Positions 45,256-54,583 of a stretch of DNA of 64,000 nucleotides are shown here, one piece after another. The stretch's first letter is position 1; the number at the start of each line of letters is the position of its first letter. Source of the DNA: Gordonia otitidis NBRC 100426 (GTDB taxonomy: Bacteria > Actinomycetota > Actinomycetes > Mycobacteriales > Mycobacteriaceae); assembly GCF_000248075.1 (NCBI RefSeq), contig NZ_BAFB01000239.1, positions 1 through 64,000 on the forward strand. The letters are read 5' to 3'. The notes under the pieces were generated by a model. It was not told the DNA's origin, searched no databases, and was given only the letters and a program-made list of their open reading frames with translations. A program made the translations under genes and the position numbers.

Positions 45256-47490
45256 CTACCCCCGCGCCATATCCACGAAGCGGCTCAGATGTAGTTGGTG
45301 CGCAACGGTTATCGTGGCGGTCGGGCCATTTCGATGCTTGCCGACAATGATGTCGGCCTCACCCGCGCGAGGATCGTCACGTTCGAAAGCATCCGGCCGA
45401 TGCAGAAGGATAACCATGTCGGCATCCTGTTCCAGACTGCCCGACTCGCGAAGATCCGACACCTGCGGCTTCTTGTCGGTGCGTTGCTCCGGTCCGCGGT
45501 TGAGCTGGCTGATCGCGACGACCGGAACTTCGAGTTCCTTTGCGAGCAGCTTCAATTGGCGGCTGAACTCCGAGACCTCCTGCTGGCGTGACTCGACCTT
45601 CTTGCCCGAGGTCATCAGCTGCATGTAGTCCACCACAACGAGTTTCAGGTCGTGACGCTGTTTGAGGCGTCGCGCCTTGGCGCGGATCTCCATCATGGTG
45701 AGGTTCGGAGAGTCGTCGATGAACAGCGGCGCCTCGGAGATCTCACCCATGCGGCGCGCGAGACGGGTCCAGTCGTCGTCGGACATGGAACCACCGCGCA
45801 TGTCGCCGAGTTTGATCTTCGCCTCAGCCGAGAGGAGTCGCATCACGATCTCGACCTTGCTCATCTCCAACGAGAACATCGCTGCGGTCATCTGGTGGCC
45901 GATCGAGCACGACCGGATGAAATCCATGGCGAGCGTCGAGTTGTGTGTCGGCACCATGGCTTCGCCTGCGAGATACATGTGGTCGTCGTTGTCGACCTGC
46001 ACGCAACGGACCGGGACACTGCGCACGGGGCGCACGGCGACAAGTCGTCGGACTCCGGAGCGGCGTCGAAGCTCCTTGTGGCGCAACGCTTTGTGGTAGA
46101 CGGTGAACACATCGTCGTCGCCGGTGTCGACGCGCAGCCAGCCGGTCGCCGACCGCTTGTAGGTGTATCCGAGTCCTGCGACCAGGTCGGCGAGTACGGC
46201 GGTCATGTGTCGGGTGGCGGCGGGGACGATGATCCACCCGTCTTCGTCGACGCTGGCGCGGGCATCGAGGAGTCCGGCGAGCAGCGCTCGACGCTGCGCA
46301 ATCGACCCGCGCAGGTACTCGTAAGGAATGCGGCCGCCGAGATCCGACATCAGCGCCATCACGTCGACATCGCCCTCGGCGTCGATGCGAATACCGATCT
46401 CCGGGTCGTCGAACGCCATCCCCGCAAGCGCCGCAACGGTATACGGGCCGTAGGCGAAGTTCTTGCGCGGCAGGTCGAGCGGCGCGGTGTTGCGCACCAT
46501 GGCGCAGCCGACGTGCACTCGTAGGTCGGCGGTGGTGAGCGTGCGTTTTTCGTCGTCGATCTCGGCGACCCACTGGTGCTGTTCGTCGGCGACCAGCACG
46601 GTGCCGTCGCTGAACTCGACCTCGAAACATGGCCGGTCGGTCATGACGTCGGTCGCCGCGATGACTCGCGTCGGGGCACCGCTGGCGTCGATGAGTTGGT
46701 CGCCGACGCTGACGGTGCCCATCGTGGTCCAGCCGGTCGGCGTCGGCAGCGGGGTGTCGAGGGCGAGTGCCTTGCCGACACCGGGACGCGCGGCCACGAT
46801 GATCATCTGGCCGGGGTGCAGTCCGTTGGTGAGCTTGTCGAGATCGGCGAAGCCGGTGGGCACCCCGAGCGAGATGCCGCCACGCGAGGCGATGGAGTCG
46901 ATCTCGTCCATCGTCGGCTGCAGCAACTCTTCGAGCGGCACGTAGTCCTCAGCGGTGCGGCGCTCGGTGACCTCGTACACCTCGGCCTGGGCGCGGTCGA
47001 CGACCTCCGCGACGTCCTGACCGTCGGCTCCCGAATAGCCGAACTGCACGATGCGCGTACCCGCCTCGACGAGGCGTCGGAGAATGGCCTTCTCTGCGAC
47101 GATCTCGGCGTAGTAGCCGGCGTTGGCGGCGGTGGGGACCGTCGAGATCAGCGTGTGTAGGTAGGGGGCGCCACCGATGCGACGCAGTTCTCCCGCGCGC
47201 TCGAGCTCGGCGGCGACGGTGACCGCGTCGGCGGGCTCGCCCTTTCCGTACAGCTCGAGGATCGCCTCGTACACAGCCTGGTGTGCCGGCCGGTAGAAGT
47301 CGTTGGTGCGGATCTTCTCGATGACGTCGGCGATTGCGTCCTTCGAGAGCATCATGCCGCCGAGCACGGACTGCTCTGCGGCCATGTCCTGCGGCGGTTG
47401 CCTCCCGAACTCCTCGACGGGGATGTCGGGCTCATTTGCTCGGCCGGAATCCCGCGGCGCGTCATGGCCGCGATCATCGACAACTGCCAC
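45256..47490 (-). CDS. dnaB: Replicative DNA helicase DnaB, with intein
   Basis: A 744-residue precursor. The DnaB N-domain starts EEFGRQPPQDMAAEQSVLGGM; the ATPase domain has Walker A ARPGVGK at 235-240, Walker B KLVVVDYMQLM, and DnaB motifs ISQLNRGPEQRTDKKPQ and LRESGSLEQDADMV. The Walker A motif is interrupted after its lysine by an intein (residues 241-517); removal joins GVGK to STLAMDF. Start is GTG 47490, chosen because the frame upstream lacks DnaB character. DnaB unwinds DNA at replication forks, so splicing is essential for growth. It follows rplI but is separated from it by the UspA and secreted-protein genes and a terminator. Confidence 0.93.
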   Translation of the reverse strand: MAVVDDRGHDAPRDSGRANEPDIPVEEFGRQPPQDMAAEQSVLGGMMLSKDAIADVIEKIRTNDFYRPAHQAVYEAILELYGKGEPADAVTVAAELERAGELRRIGGAPYLHTLISTVPTAANAGYYAEIVAEKAILRRLVEAGTRIVQFGYSGADGQDVAEVVDRAQAEVYEVTERRTAEDYVPLEELLQPTMDEIDSIASRGGISLGVPTGFADLDKLTNGLHPGQMIIVAARPGVGKALALDTPLPTPTGWTTMGTVSVGDQLIDASGAPTRVIAATDVMTDRPCFEVEFSDGTVLVADEQHQWVAEIDDEKRTLTTADLRVHVGCAMVRNTAPLDLPRKNFAYGPYTVAALAGMAFDDPEIGIRIDAEGDVDVMALMSDLGGRIPYEYLRGSIAQRRALLAGLLDARASVDEDGWIIVPAATRHMTAVLADLVAGLGYTYKRSATGWLRVDTGDDDVFTVYHKALRHKELRRRSGVRRLVAVRPVRSVPVRCVQVDNDDHMYLAGEAMVPTHNSTLAMDFIRSCSIGHQMTAAMFSLEMSKVEIVMRLLSAEAKIKLGDMRGGSMSDDDWTRLARRMGEISEAPLFIDDSPNLTMMEIRAKARRLKQRHDLKLVVVDYMQLMTSGKKVESRQQEVSEFSRQLKLLAKELEVPVVAISQLNRGPEQRTDKKPQVSDLRESGSLEQDADMVILLHRPDAFERDDPRAGEADIIVGKHRNGPTATITVAHQLHLSRFVDMARG
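45940..46770 (-). mobile_element. DnaB intein, class 3-type, 277 residues
   Basis: The insert starts with alanine (ALALDTPLPTPTGWTTMG) and ends MVPTHN, followed by serine. With no Cys/Ser at position 1, splicing must use the class 3 route. The three hallmark residues are present: Trp in EQHQWVAE (precursor W307), Cys in VPVRCVQVDND (C496) and Thr in VPTHN (T515). A LAGLLDARASVDEDG block in the middle looks like one degenerate LAGLIDADG motif, so the homing nuclease is probably decayed. It sits inside the Walker A loop, a classic intein site also used in mycobacterial DnaB. Confidence 0.85.
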
Positions 47491-48080
47491 CCTGTGCCAA
47501 CCTCTCGAATTCGAAACCCTGACGATCGACGTCCCCCAACCGTCACATTCGTCGAACACGGCGGTGCGCAGACGATTCCACCGTTAGCTGCAGCAGGTTG
47601 GCAGAGCCGTCTTTGTTCATACCCTCGAGGTCTGACACGTCGACTCGACGGACTCCGGTCGCGACCTTGTCGGGCACTGTTCGGAGACATTAGGGGGCGA
47701 CGACGCCGCACTCAAATGCTCCTGTGCACGGATCTGTGGATGACCTGTGGACGATGCGCGAACAACGCAGCGACCGTTGTGCAGGCCCTGTGGACAACAT
47801 GGGGAGTTTGTGTGTGCACAAACGCGTTTGCGCACGTCAGGGACTGTGCGCGATTTCCACAGCAAAGAACTTGTATTCACTCGGCGTGTCACGGTGAAGT
47901 CGCATTCGGGCGTGTTCTCCATCTCGGGCAACAAGCGGAGAGCGACGAAGCTGTGAACACTCCGTGTGACGTGGGCGACATTCCGGTTCACCTCGGGATT
48001 CGACGCCGGGGCACTCGTCGAGAGCATTCGGTGACCCGATTCCGCCACCTCCGCGCCGCCCACTGTGGTGGACTGGGCGC
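47491..48080. promoter_or_regulatory. 590-bp gap upstream of dnaB with DnaA-box-like sites
   Basis: No gene fits here. On the + strand are TGTGGATGA (47735), TGTGGACGA (47746), TGTGGACAA (47789) and ATTTCCACA (47853); the third, read on the minus strand, is TTGTCCACA, the high-GC actinobacterial DnaA box. A 22-bp near-perfect palindrome centred on CAAACGCGTTTG spans 47814-47835. The gap carries the dnaB promoter and that of the divergent secreted-protein gene. Confidence 0.5.
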
Positions 48081-48725
48081 GTGTCGCCTTTGGGTAGTGG
48101 TTCACGGCAGCCGCGTATTGCGCTGGCGTCCGCGCTCGTCGGTCTCGCGGCGATCTGCGCTTCTGTGGTTCACGCGGCGCCCGCGACGGCAGCGCCCCCT
48201 CTCCCGGCGGCTTTCGACCTCTCTCGGTTCCGGTCCGTCGACCCGACACAATTCCGTTCACTGGCCTACGACGACAACGGACGATCGTTCTTCACCACCG
48301 GCCGATGGAACTGCCAGATAGGTCCGGCGTTCCGCTCGGTGGGCTGTCAGGGCCGTCCTGCCACCGCGCCACCGGGCATCCAGGGCGCTGCCATCACCGC
48401 CGACGCCCAGGGTCCGTGGTGGGTCCCCAGCGCCGGTGGGCTGACCGGGACCACCTACCGCTTCGGCTCGACGTCGGGCTTCCGCCCACCGCGTCTTGGC
48501 GTCGGTACACGGGTCACGATCGCAGGTGTCACCTGCACCGTGCCGTCGAGCACTCAGGTCGCGTGCCGTACCGGTGAGCGGGCGCTCATCTTCGCCCCCG
48601 GCTTCCACAAGTTCTATTTCCCGGCAGCCGACACCGCACACAACGGAAACCCTGCGGCACGCTACCTACCGGTGTCGTTGCGATCGTCTGATCAGCTACC
48701 GAATCTGCCCGCGCCACCGACGTAA
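48081..48725 (+). CDS. Secreted protein of unknown function
   Basis: A 214-residue protein starting at GTG. The Sec signal peptide is RIALASALVGLAAICASVV with cleavage near HAAPATAAPP. The mature part has four cysteines (WNCQIG, VGCQG, VTCTV, VACRTG), probably two disulfides, and a W/G-rich core. Many Mycobacteriales genomes encode similar exported proteins without assigned function. It is divergent from dnaB across the 590-bp gap. Confidence 0.7.
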   Translation: MSPLGSGSRQPRIALASALVGLAAICASVVHAAPATAAPPLPAAFDLSRFRSVDPTQFRSLAYDDNGRSFFTTGRWNCQIGPAFRSVGCQGRPATAPPGIQGAAITADAQGPWWVPSAGGLTGTTYRFGSTSGFRPPRLGVGTRVTIAGVTCTVPSSTQVACRTGERALIFAPGFHKFYFPAADTAHNGNPAARYLPVSLRSSDQLPNLPAPPT

Positions 48726-48756
48726 ACGGCACGGCCGCGTCGATATGAGCGATCGC

Positions 48757-49425
48757 TCAGCTCGCCGCAGCGGACGCGACTGCCGTCGACGTCGAGCGGT
48801 GCCGACGAACGTGCACTCGACGCGGCGTCGCGGTCATCAGAAGACTGGCGTCGATGCCGTACGGGACAGCAACGACGGGCAGATCACCAGTGGCGCAGAG
48901 CCTTCGGGCCAGCTGTGTCGGGATCGACCCGCAGCCGAGGACCACGGCTGCAGCGCCGATGTCTCGTGCTTCGCGCGCGAGCACGACCGCCGGTGCACCG
49001 CTGCGCACCAGTCCGTGAACAGTCCGAGCTCCCGCAGCATGCGCGATCTCGCGCGCATGCCGCTGCACCTCGTGGATCACGGCCAGGTCTGTGAGCAGAT
49101 ATCCCTCGTCCCGGAGAGCGTCCCGCAGCCGACGTTCTTCGGCAGACCCCCTACCGGAACGCTGATAGCTGACGGGCGACGCCGGACGGACCGCGCTGAC
49201 GAGATACAGCGGTGCAGTGTCGCCGACCGCTCGTGCCGCGTGCTCGACGGCCCACCGCGATCGGTCGGTGCCGCAGACCCCGATGACGATGGGCCGTTGG
49301 CCGTCCGGCGCCGGATCCGGTGTGGGAGTGCACCTGCTATCTGATGCGAGTGAAGTCCCACCACGGAGCGGGATGGTTGCGACCTGATGGTGGGTGATGT
49401 GGTGTCCGAAGAGTGTGCGTTTCAT
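48757..49425 (-). CDS. Universal stress protein (UspA-like)
   Basis: A 222-residue protein. IVIGVCGTDRSRWAVEHAARAVGD opens the Usp fold (here with an aspartate-led first strand); AREIAHAAGARTVHGLVRSG and AAVVLGCGS, then LPVVAVPYGI, close it. The usual ATP loop G-x2-G-x9-G is only partly visible in VLGCGSIPTQLARRL. Start ATG 49425 with CTCGGAG upstream; earlier residues in the frame are unlike Usp. Two 16-bp direct repeats lie about 65 bp upstream. Confidence 0.72.
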   Translation of the reverse strand: MKRTLFGHHITHHQVATIPLRGGTSLASDSRCTPTPDPAPDGQRPIVIGVCGTDRSRWAVEHAARAVGDTAPLYLVSAVRPASPVSYQRSGRGSAEERRLRDALRDEGYLLTDLAVIHEVQRHAREIAHAAGARTVHGLVRSGAPAVVLAREARDIGAAAVVLGCGSIPTQLARRLCATGDLPVVAVPYGIDASLLMTATPRRVHVRRHRSTSTAVASAAAS

Positions 49426-49489
49426 GACGACTCCGAGAGGCAGTACGTATCGTGATCGGACGAGCCCAGATCTGCGGCCGCACGTCGTC

Positions 49490-49522
49490 GTACTTCCCCG
49501 GTTCAAGTACTTCCCCGGTTCA
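49490..49522. repeat. Two 16-bp direct repeats upstream of the Usp gene
   Basis: GTACTTCCCCGGTTCA occurs at 49490-49505 and again at 49507-49522, a 17-bp period. It sits upstream of the Usp gene in the promoter zone and may be a tandem regulator site or a chance duplication. Confidence 0.5.
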
Positions 49523-49671
49523 CCCGGTCGGGGCTCGCTTGACGATGACGCTACGAGTGCACACCGCCGACGCCGCGCGTAGCCGACTACTCCTTTTGCG
49601 TCGGCGCGCGTGTGCCGAGCTGCGGCGGGTACTCGGATCATGAGTCATGCCAACGACTTCCAGAGACGCCA

Positions 49672-49703
49672 AGAGCCGGGCGGAACGAACTCCGCCCGGC
49701 TCT
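49672..49703 (-). terminator. Terminator of the rpsF-ssb-rpsR-rplI operon
   Basis: AGAGCCGGGCGGA (49672-49684) pairs perfectly with TCCGCCCGGCTCT (49691-49703) around six bases, 27 bp past the rplI stop. It separates the ribosomal operon from the genes downstream. Confidence 0.8.
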
Positions 49704-49729
49704 GGTGACCGAGTTACACTACTGCGAAA

Positions 49730-50182
49730 TCAGGCAGCGACGACGTCGACCTGAACGGTCGCGGTGACGTCGGGATGCAGGTTCACGACGACCGGGAAGG
49801 TGCCGGTCGACTTGATGTGTCCCTTGGGCAGTTCGACGTTACGCTTGTCGACTGCGGGGCCACCTGCGGACTTGATCGCGCCGGCGACATCGCCTGCGGT
49901 GACCGAGCCGAACAGCTTGCCCGAATCGTGCGTCTTGACCGTCAGGCTGATTCCCGAGAGATTCTCGAGCGCCTGCTTGACCTCGTTGGCGTGCTCGACG
50001 CCACGGATCTCACGAGCCTCTTGCGAGCGTCGGATGGTCTCGACCTGCTTCTCTGCACCACGGGTGGCCTTGATGGCCAGGCCGCGGGGCAGCAGGTAGT
50101 TGCGGCCGTAGCCGTCCTTGACCTCGACGGTGTCGCCGGCTTCGCCGAGGTTCTCCACGGCGGCGGTGAGGATGAGTTTCAT
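49730..50182 (-). CDS. rplI: 50S ribosomal protein L9
   Basis: A 150-residue protein with the L9 signature [21 protein letters not shown] in the N-terminal RNA-binding lobe and the long connecting helix to the C-domain. It binds 23S rRNA in the large subunit. Length matches the family. It is the last gene of rpsF-ssb-rpsR-rplI, ending at a strong stem-loop. Confidence 0.97.
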   Translation of the reverse strand: MKLILTAAVENLGEAGDTVEVKDGYGRNYLLPRGLAIKATRGAEKQVETIRRSQEAREIRGVEHANEVKQALENLSGISLTVKTHDSGKLFGSVTAGDVAGAIKSAGGPAVDKRNVELPKGHIKSTGTFPVVVNLHPDVTATVQVDVVAA

Positions 50183-50201
50183 GTCTGTATCCCCTTCCGG
50201 C

Positions 50202-50459
50202 TTATCGGGCGGTCGAGGTGAAGGGCAGCAGTGCCACCTCACGCGAGTTCTTGACGGCCACAGCGACGTCGCGCTGGTGCTGGACGCAGTTGCCGGTCAC
50301 GCGACGCGACCGGATCTTGCCGCGGTCGGACAGGAAACGACGCAGCAGTGCGGTGTCCTTGTAGTCGATATCGGCCTTCTTGTCCTTGCAGAAGGAGCAC
50401 GCCTTGGTCTTGGTGACCTTCTCGACGCGCACCTTCCGGGTGCTCTTAGCTTTTGCCAT
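50202..50459 (-). CDS. rpsR: 30S ribosomal protein S18
   Basis: An 85-residue S18 protein: [36 protein letters not shown] and [17 protein letters not shown]. CxxC plus the cysteine in GNC give a cysteine-bearing (zinc-capable) version of S18; mycobacteria also keep a cysteine-less copy under zinc limitation. It lies 19 bp before rplI. Confidence 0.96.
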   Translation of the reverse strand: MAKAKSTRKVRVEKVTKTKACSFCKDKKADIDYKDTALLRRFLSDRGKIRSRRVTGNCVQHQRDVAVAVKNSREVALLPFTSTAR

Positions 50460-50512
50460 GTGTTACTCCAAAGTTGTTGCGCGACAGCATGTGTAGGTGC
50501 CGCCGTCGCGAA

Positions 50513-51031
50513 TCAGAAGGGGGGTTCGTCGTCCCCGCCGCCGAAGTTTCCGCCGCTGCTCGCGGGTGCACTGCCCCACGGGTCGTCGGCCACCTGCTGG
50601 CCCGATCCCGACCCGCCGCCGCGGCTTCCGCCGCCGGACGAGCCGAAACCTCCGCCGCCCCCACCGCGCGAGGCCTTGTTGACCTTCGCGGTGGCGTAAC
50701 GCAGTGATGGGCCGATCTCGTCGACCTCGAGCTCCACAACCGTGCGCTTCTCGCCCTCTCGGGTTTCGTACGACCGCTGCTTGAGGCGGCCCTGCACGAT
50801 GACCCGGGATCCCTTGGTCAGACTCTCGGTCACGTTCTCCGCGGCCTCGCGCCAGATGTTGCAGCGCAGGAACAGCGCTTCGCCGTCCTTCCACTCGTTC
50901 GTCTGACGATCGAATGTGCGCGGCGTCGACGCCACCGTGAAGTTGGCCACCGCCGCACCCGACGGAGTGAACCGGAGTTCCGGATCAGCCGTGAGGTTGC
51001 CGATGACCGTGATGACCGTGTCGCCTGCCAT
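50513..51031 (-). CDS. ssb: Single-stranded DNA-binding protein
   Basis: A 172-residue SSB. OB-fold residues [35 protein letters not shown] and [16 protein letters not shown]; then a glycine-rich linker ([15 protein letters not shown]) and the acidic tip DDEPPF that recruits replication partners. It sits between rpsF and rpsR as in most actinobacteria. Start ATG 51031. Confidence 0.96.
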   Translation of the reverse strand: MAGDTVITVIGNLTADPELRFTPSGAAVANFTVASTPRTFDRQTNEWKDGEALFLRCNIWREAAENVTESLTKGSRVIVQGRLKQRSYETREGEKRTVVELEVDEIGPSLRYATAKVNKASRGGGGGGFGSSGGGSRGGGSGSGQQVADDPWGSAPASSGGNFGGGDDEPPF

Positions 51032-51157
51032 GTGTTTCCCCTTAGGTCTACGTGTGGGCACTCGTCGAAGTCGATGTGCACCGCGAGTTGACCTCAACCC
51101 TAGGTGTCGACACCGACGAGATCGATGGATTCGTTCGGTCGATCAGGGATCTGTGGG

Positions 51158-51439
51158 TTACTTGCGCAGAACCTTGGTGCGCAGAACCGACTCGTTCAGC
51201 TTGAGCTGACGATCGAGCTCGCTGACCGTCTTGGGCTCGGCGTTGAGATCGATAACGGCGTAAATGCCTTCGCTGTGCTTCAGGATCTCGTAAGCGAGTC
51301 GGCGCTTGCCCCAGATGTCGACGTTGTCCACCTTGCCGCCGTCGTTACGGACAACATTGAGGAAGGTATCGAGTGAAGGGGCGACGGTGCGCTCGTCCAG
51401 ATTCGGATCGAGGATGACCATCAATTCGTAGTGACGCAT
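51158..51439 (-). CDS. rpsF: 30S ribosomal protein S6
   Basis: A 93-residue protein: [39 protein letters not shown] and [20 protein letters not shown]. It forms the S6-S18 pair on the small subunit. It is the first gene of the operon. Confidence 0.96.
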   Translation of the reverse strand: MRHYELMVILDPNLDERTVAPSLDTFLNVVRNDGGKVDNVDIWGKRRLAYEILKHSEGIYAVIDLNAEPKTVSELDRQLKLNESVLRTKVLRK

Positions 51440-51549
51440 AAGACCACATCACCTCCTATGGGCTCATCGGCCACGGACTGTCCGCGGCAGGAGGGTCGCC
51501 TGCGTCGGCAACCGCTCCACCATACACGGGACACCCCTGACCAGCGAAA

Positions 51550-52539
51550 TCAGCGTCGCGCCGACTCACGCAGTCGCTCAGCAGCGTCGTCGACAACCCT
51601 GCGCAACTCCTCAGGCGACTCGATCACGAAGGCGCATCCGAGTCCTACGAGCACGCCGGGAATCCATTCGAGTCGCTCGGCCGAGATCGACGCCCTGCAC
51701 CAGATTTCGCCGTCGTCGGTCGAAAGTCGTTCCACGACGGCAACACTCGCCGGCAGGTGGACGCGGATGCTGTCCTCGTCGGCCTGGATGCGGAGCGACA
51801 CCTGCCAGGTGCGCTCCGCGGTGGCGAAGCGATGCGCGAGGTCGAGCGGACCGCGTTCGTCGCGGAAGGGGCGTGAGGTGTATTCGCCATCCAGAGTGCG
51901 GATCGTCTGCACCCTGTCGACCCGGAACGTGCGTTCGGCACCCCTGCGCAGATCGAGACCGACCATGTACCAGTGACCCCTGTAGGCGATGAGGTCGTAG
52001 GGGTGCACCGTGCGGCGCTGCGTGGCGCCGGATTGCGCGGTGCGCGACGCCGACGCCCCGCGGTATGTGATGGCCAGCGGTCGACGGTGCGCCACCGCGT
52101 CGGCGATCGTCAGCAGGACCTCAGCGTGGGCCACCTCCGGTGTGCGCTCTCCCGCGAATATCGCGGTGTGCAGAAGTGCGTCGACCCGTGCCACCGCGTG
52201 GGGCGGGAGCGCTCGTCGCAGCTTGGACAGCGCGGTGTGCACCGCGGTGTCCGATGACAGATCCGTCGACTGCGCACGCAACAATCCGAGGGTCACCGCC
52301 ACCGCCTCGTCGTCGGACAACATCAGCGGTGGCATGCGGTAGCCGGCCGAGACCCGATAGCCACCGTTGCGCCCACGAACCGACTCGACCGGGATGTCGA
52401 GCTCCCGCAGCTGCGCCACGTAGCGCCGCACAGTTCGTTCGTCGACGTCGAGTCGTCCGGCGAGTTCCCCAAGTGTGCGCACTCCGCTCGACTGCAGCAG
52501 TTCGAGGAGCATCAGCATGCGGGAGACGGGAGCCGTCAT
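51550..52539 (-). CDS. YafY-type transcriptional regulator with HTH and WYL domains
   Basis: A 329-residue protein. The N-terminal HTH reads MLELLQSS-type LMLLELLQSSGVRTLGELAG, LDVDERTVRRYVAQLREL; the WYL region is VHPYDLIAYRGHWYMVGLDL with R-rich partner segments (RTFRVDRVQTI). WYL domains bind nucleic-acid or small-molecule ligands. It is divergent from the VOC gene and may control it. Confidence 0.85.
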   Translation of the reverse strand: MTAPVSRMLMLLELLQSSGVRTLGELAGRLDVDERTVRRYVAQLRELDIPVESVRGRNGGYRVSAGYRMPPLMLSDDEAVAVTLGLLRAQSTDLSSDTAVHTALSKLRRALPPHAVARVDALLHTAIFAGERTPEVAHAEVLLTIADAVAHRRPLAITYRGASASRTAQSGATQRRTVHPYDLIAYRGHWYMVGLDLRRGAERTFRVDRVQTIRTLDGEYTSRPFRDERGPLDLAHRFATAERTWQVSLRIQADEDSIRVHLPASVAVVERLSTDDGEIWCRASISAERLEWIPGVLVGLGCAFVIESPEELRRVVDDAAERLRESARR

Positions 52540-52646
52540 ACCCCTGATCTTCTCATCAATACTGGACCGATTCTGTCCGGTATCGGACCTAGCGTGAGTG
52601 GTCGGTGATCACGAGGTCACCGTTCCCGCCACGGAAAGGTCGCGAC

Positions 52647-53045
52647 ATGAAACTGGCAGCCACCCGAATCATCACCGACGACGTCGACGCCCTGGTGACG
52701 TTCTACGAGAAGGTCACCGGCCTGACGGCCACCCGCCTGCATCCGCTGTTCGCCGAGTTCGCCACGCCGACCGGAACACTTGCCATCGCGAGTTCGCAGA
52801 CCATCAGTTTGCTAGGAGAGAACGCACTCGAGCCGCGGGCCAACCGCTCGGTCACGTTGGATTTCCTCGTCGACGACGTCGACGCCCTCTACCCGACGTT
52901 GCAGGGCGTCGTCGACGACTTCGTGAACCAACCCACGACCATGCCGTGGGGCAACCGCTCACTGCTGTTCCGCGATCCCGACGGAAACCTCGTCAATCTG
53001 TTCAGTCCGGCGACGGACGACGCGCAGGCACGTTTCGCCCAGTGA
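52647..53045 (+). CDS. VOC-family (glyoxalase-like) protein
   Basis: A 132-residue single-module VOC protein: ATRIITDDVDALVTFYEKVTG at the start and WGNRSLLFRDPDGNLVNLFSP at the end, with ligands usual for the fold. Bleomycin-resistance and dioxygenase-like members share it. It diverges from the YafY-type regulator, the common layout for WYL-VOC pairs. Start ATG 52647 with GGAAAGG. Confidence 0.8.
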   Translation: MKLAATRIITDDVDALVTFYEKVTGLTATRLHPLFAEFATPTGTLAIASSQTISLLGENALEPRANRSVTLDFLVDDVDALYPTLQGVVDDFVNQPTTMPWGNRSLLFRDPDGNLVNLFSPATDDAQARFAQ

Positions 53046-53118
53046 CCTCGTGGAGACCACCGACATCGACGGGTAGGTGACGCAGCCCACCGCACCCCGA
53101 TCTCCTACCCTGTAGGCC

Positions 53119-54573
53119 ATGCCCGCGCTCCGCTTCTCTCCGACCATGGGCTTCGGGCAGTACACGCTGTCGCGCCGCGGCGAGACGGCGCTGATCCTCC
53201 TGGTCTCGCTGCTTCTCACCTCGGTGGCTCTGTACTGGTCATACGTCATCAAACTGAAGTGCGGTGGCGAACCCTTCTACCCCGACGGACGCTCGCACCA
53301 CTTCCCCGTCGGTGATGTGAACGCCGTGGTCCCCTGCTACTCCGACCTGATGTACCTGTGGGTTGGGCGCGACATCAACAACCATGTCTTCCCGTTCATC
53401 CACGGCGGCATCACGGCCGACGGGCACCTGTTCGGCGGTTCCGTCGAGTACCCGGTCCTGTCGGGACTGTTGATGTATCTCGGTGCGATCGGCGCCCACA
53501 ACGACACCGAGTTCTTCACGCACTCCGCGCTGATCCTCATGCCGTTCGCCTTCGCCATCACGATCATGCTCGCACTCATGACCCGCTGGTGGGTGCTGCT
53601 GTGGGCGGCCACTCCGCCGCTGGTGCTCTACGCGTTCCACAACTGGGAGCTGCCGGTGGTCGCGACGGCGGTCGGCGCCGTGGCGGTGATGGCGTGGGGT
53701 GCGTCGATCAGTCCACGCACCGGAGACAGACGGCTCACGCTACGCACGTCGGCGATACTCGCGGCCGTCCTGTTGGGAATCGGCTTCTGCCTCAAGCTCT
53801 ATCCGGGCTTCTTCGCGCTGCCGTTGGCGCTGTACGTACTGACGCGCGGCGGCGAGACCGCTGGGCCGGACCGTCGACGCGGGACTGACGACCTCGATTG
53901 GGCAGGTGCCGCCATGACCGCGGTGGCCGCGGCGGTGACGGTCGTGGCGATCCAGCTGCCGTTCATGATCCTCGGCTTCGAGGGATGGAAGGCTGCGCTC
54001 TCGTTCCAGGGCAAACGCAAGTCCGAGGTCGACACCAACTCGATCTGGTACTGGGGTCTCCGCCATTTCACCGGCGGACAGACCGACACCTACAACTCAC
54101 TCGTCGGACTGCTGTCGCCGCTGCTGATAGTCTGCGCCTTCGCGCTCGCGGTGTATCTCGGCTGGCGCGTGTACCTGGACTCCGGGACCTACCCGTGGAT
54201 CGGCGTCTCGGGTTCGATGCTCGCCGGATTCATGCTGTTCCACAAGGTTCATTCACCGCAGTACACCCTGTGGATTCTGCCGTTCTTCGTCCTCCTCAGG
54301 ACACGCTGGCCGATCATCGTGGCCTACCTCGTCGCCGACTTCATCCTGGACACCACCATCTTCCGGCTGTTCGGCATCTACACGTCGGGATCGCCGATGC
54401 AGTGGTGGGTGATGGCGGGCGTGAACGTCGGCGTCTGGGTGACCGCAGCGATCCACCTGTATCTGATCTTCGCGTTCGTGCGTGCCCCATTGCGAGAACC
54501 GTTGGCCACCATCGTCGCTCCCCGTCCGCGACCGTCCGGCGACCCCGAACCGGTCCTCGCGACCTCGTCGTAG
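53119..54573 (+). CDS. GT87-like polyprenol-mannose-dependent mannosyltransferase (membrane)
   Basis: A 484-residue protein with about twelve membrane segments. DLMYLWVGRDINNHVFPFIHGG and VEYPVLSGLLMYLGA are the loop motifs of the DUF2029/GT87 family; LHKVHSP-like LFHKVHSPQYTLWILPF is typical near the C-terminus. Such enzymes use polyprenyl-phospho-mannose to build lipoarabinomannan-type glycans. It resembles the - strand gene at 55272 and points toward it. The exact acceptor is not known. Confidence 0.72.
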   Translation: MPALRFSPTMGFGQYTLSRRGETALILLVSLLLTSVALYWSYVIKLKCGGEPFYPDGRSHHFPVGDVNAVVPCYSDLMYLWVGRDINNHVFPFIHGGITADGHLFGGSVEYPVLSGLLMYLGAIGAHNDTEFFTHSALILMPFAFAITIMLALMTRWWVLLWAATPPLVLYAFHNWELPVVATAVGAVAVMAWGASISPRTGDRRLTLRTSAILAAVLLGIGFCLKLYPGFFALPLALYVLTRGGETAGPDRRRGTDDLDWAGAAMTAVAAAVTVVAIQLPFMILGFEGWKAALSFQGKRKSEVDTNSIWYWGLRHFTGGQTDTYNSLVGLLSPLLIVCAFALAVYLGWRVYLDSGTYPWIGVSGSMLAGFMLFHKVHSPQYTLWILPFFVLLRTRWPIIVAYLVADFILDTTIFRLFGIYTSGSPMQWWVMAGVNVGVWVTAAIHLYLIFAFVRAPLREPLATIVAPRPRPSGDPEPVLATSS

Positions 54574-54583
54574 AGGAGTCGGC

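Noticed and set aside
47491-48080. A replication origin in the gap upstream of dnaB
   Set aside because: DnaA-like boxes are present, but there is no dnaA/dnaN pair, no AT-rich unwinding stretch and too few sites. The origin normally lies between dnaA and dnaN.
49490-49522. A DosR box upstream of the Usp gene
   Set aside because: The repeats lack the GGGACT-type inverted symmetry of DosR sites, although some mycobacterial Usp genes belong to that regulon.
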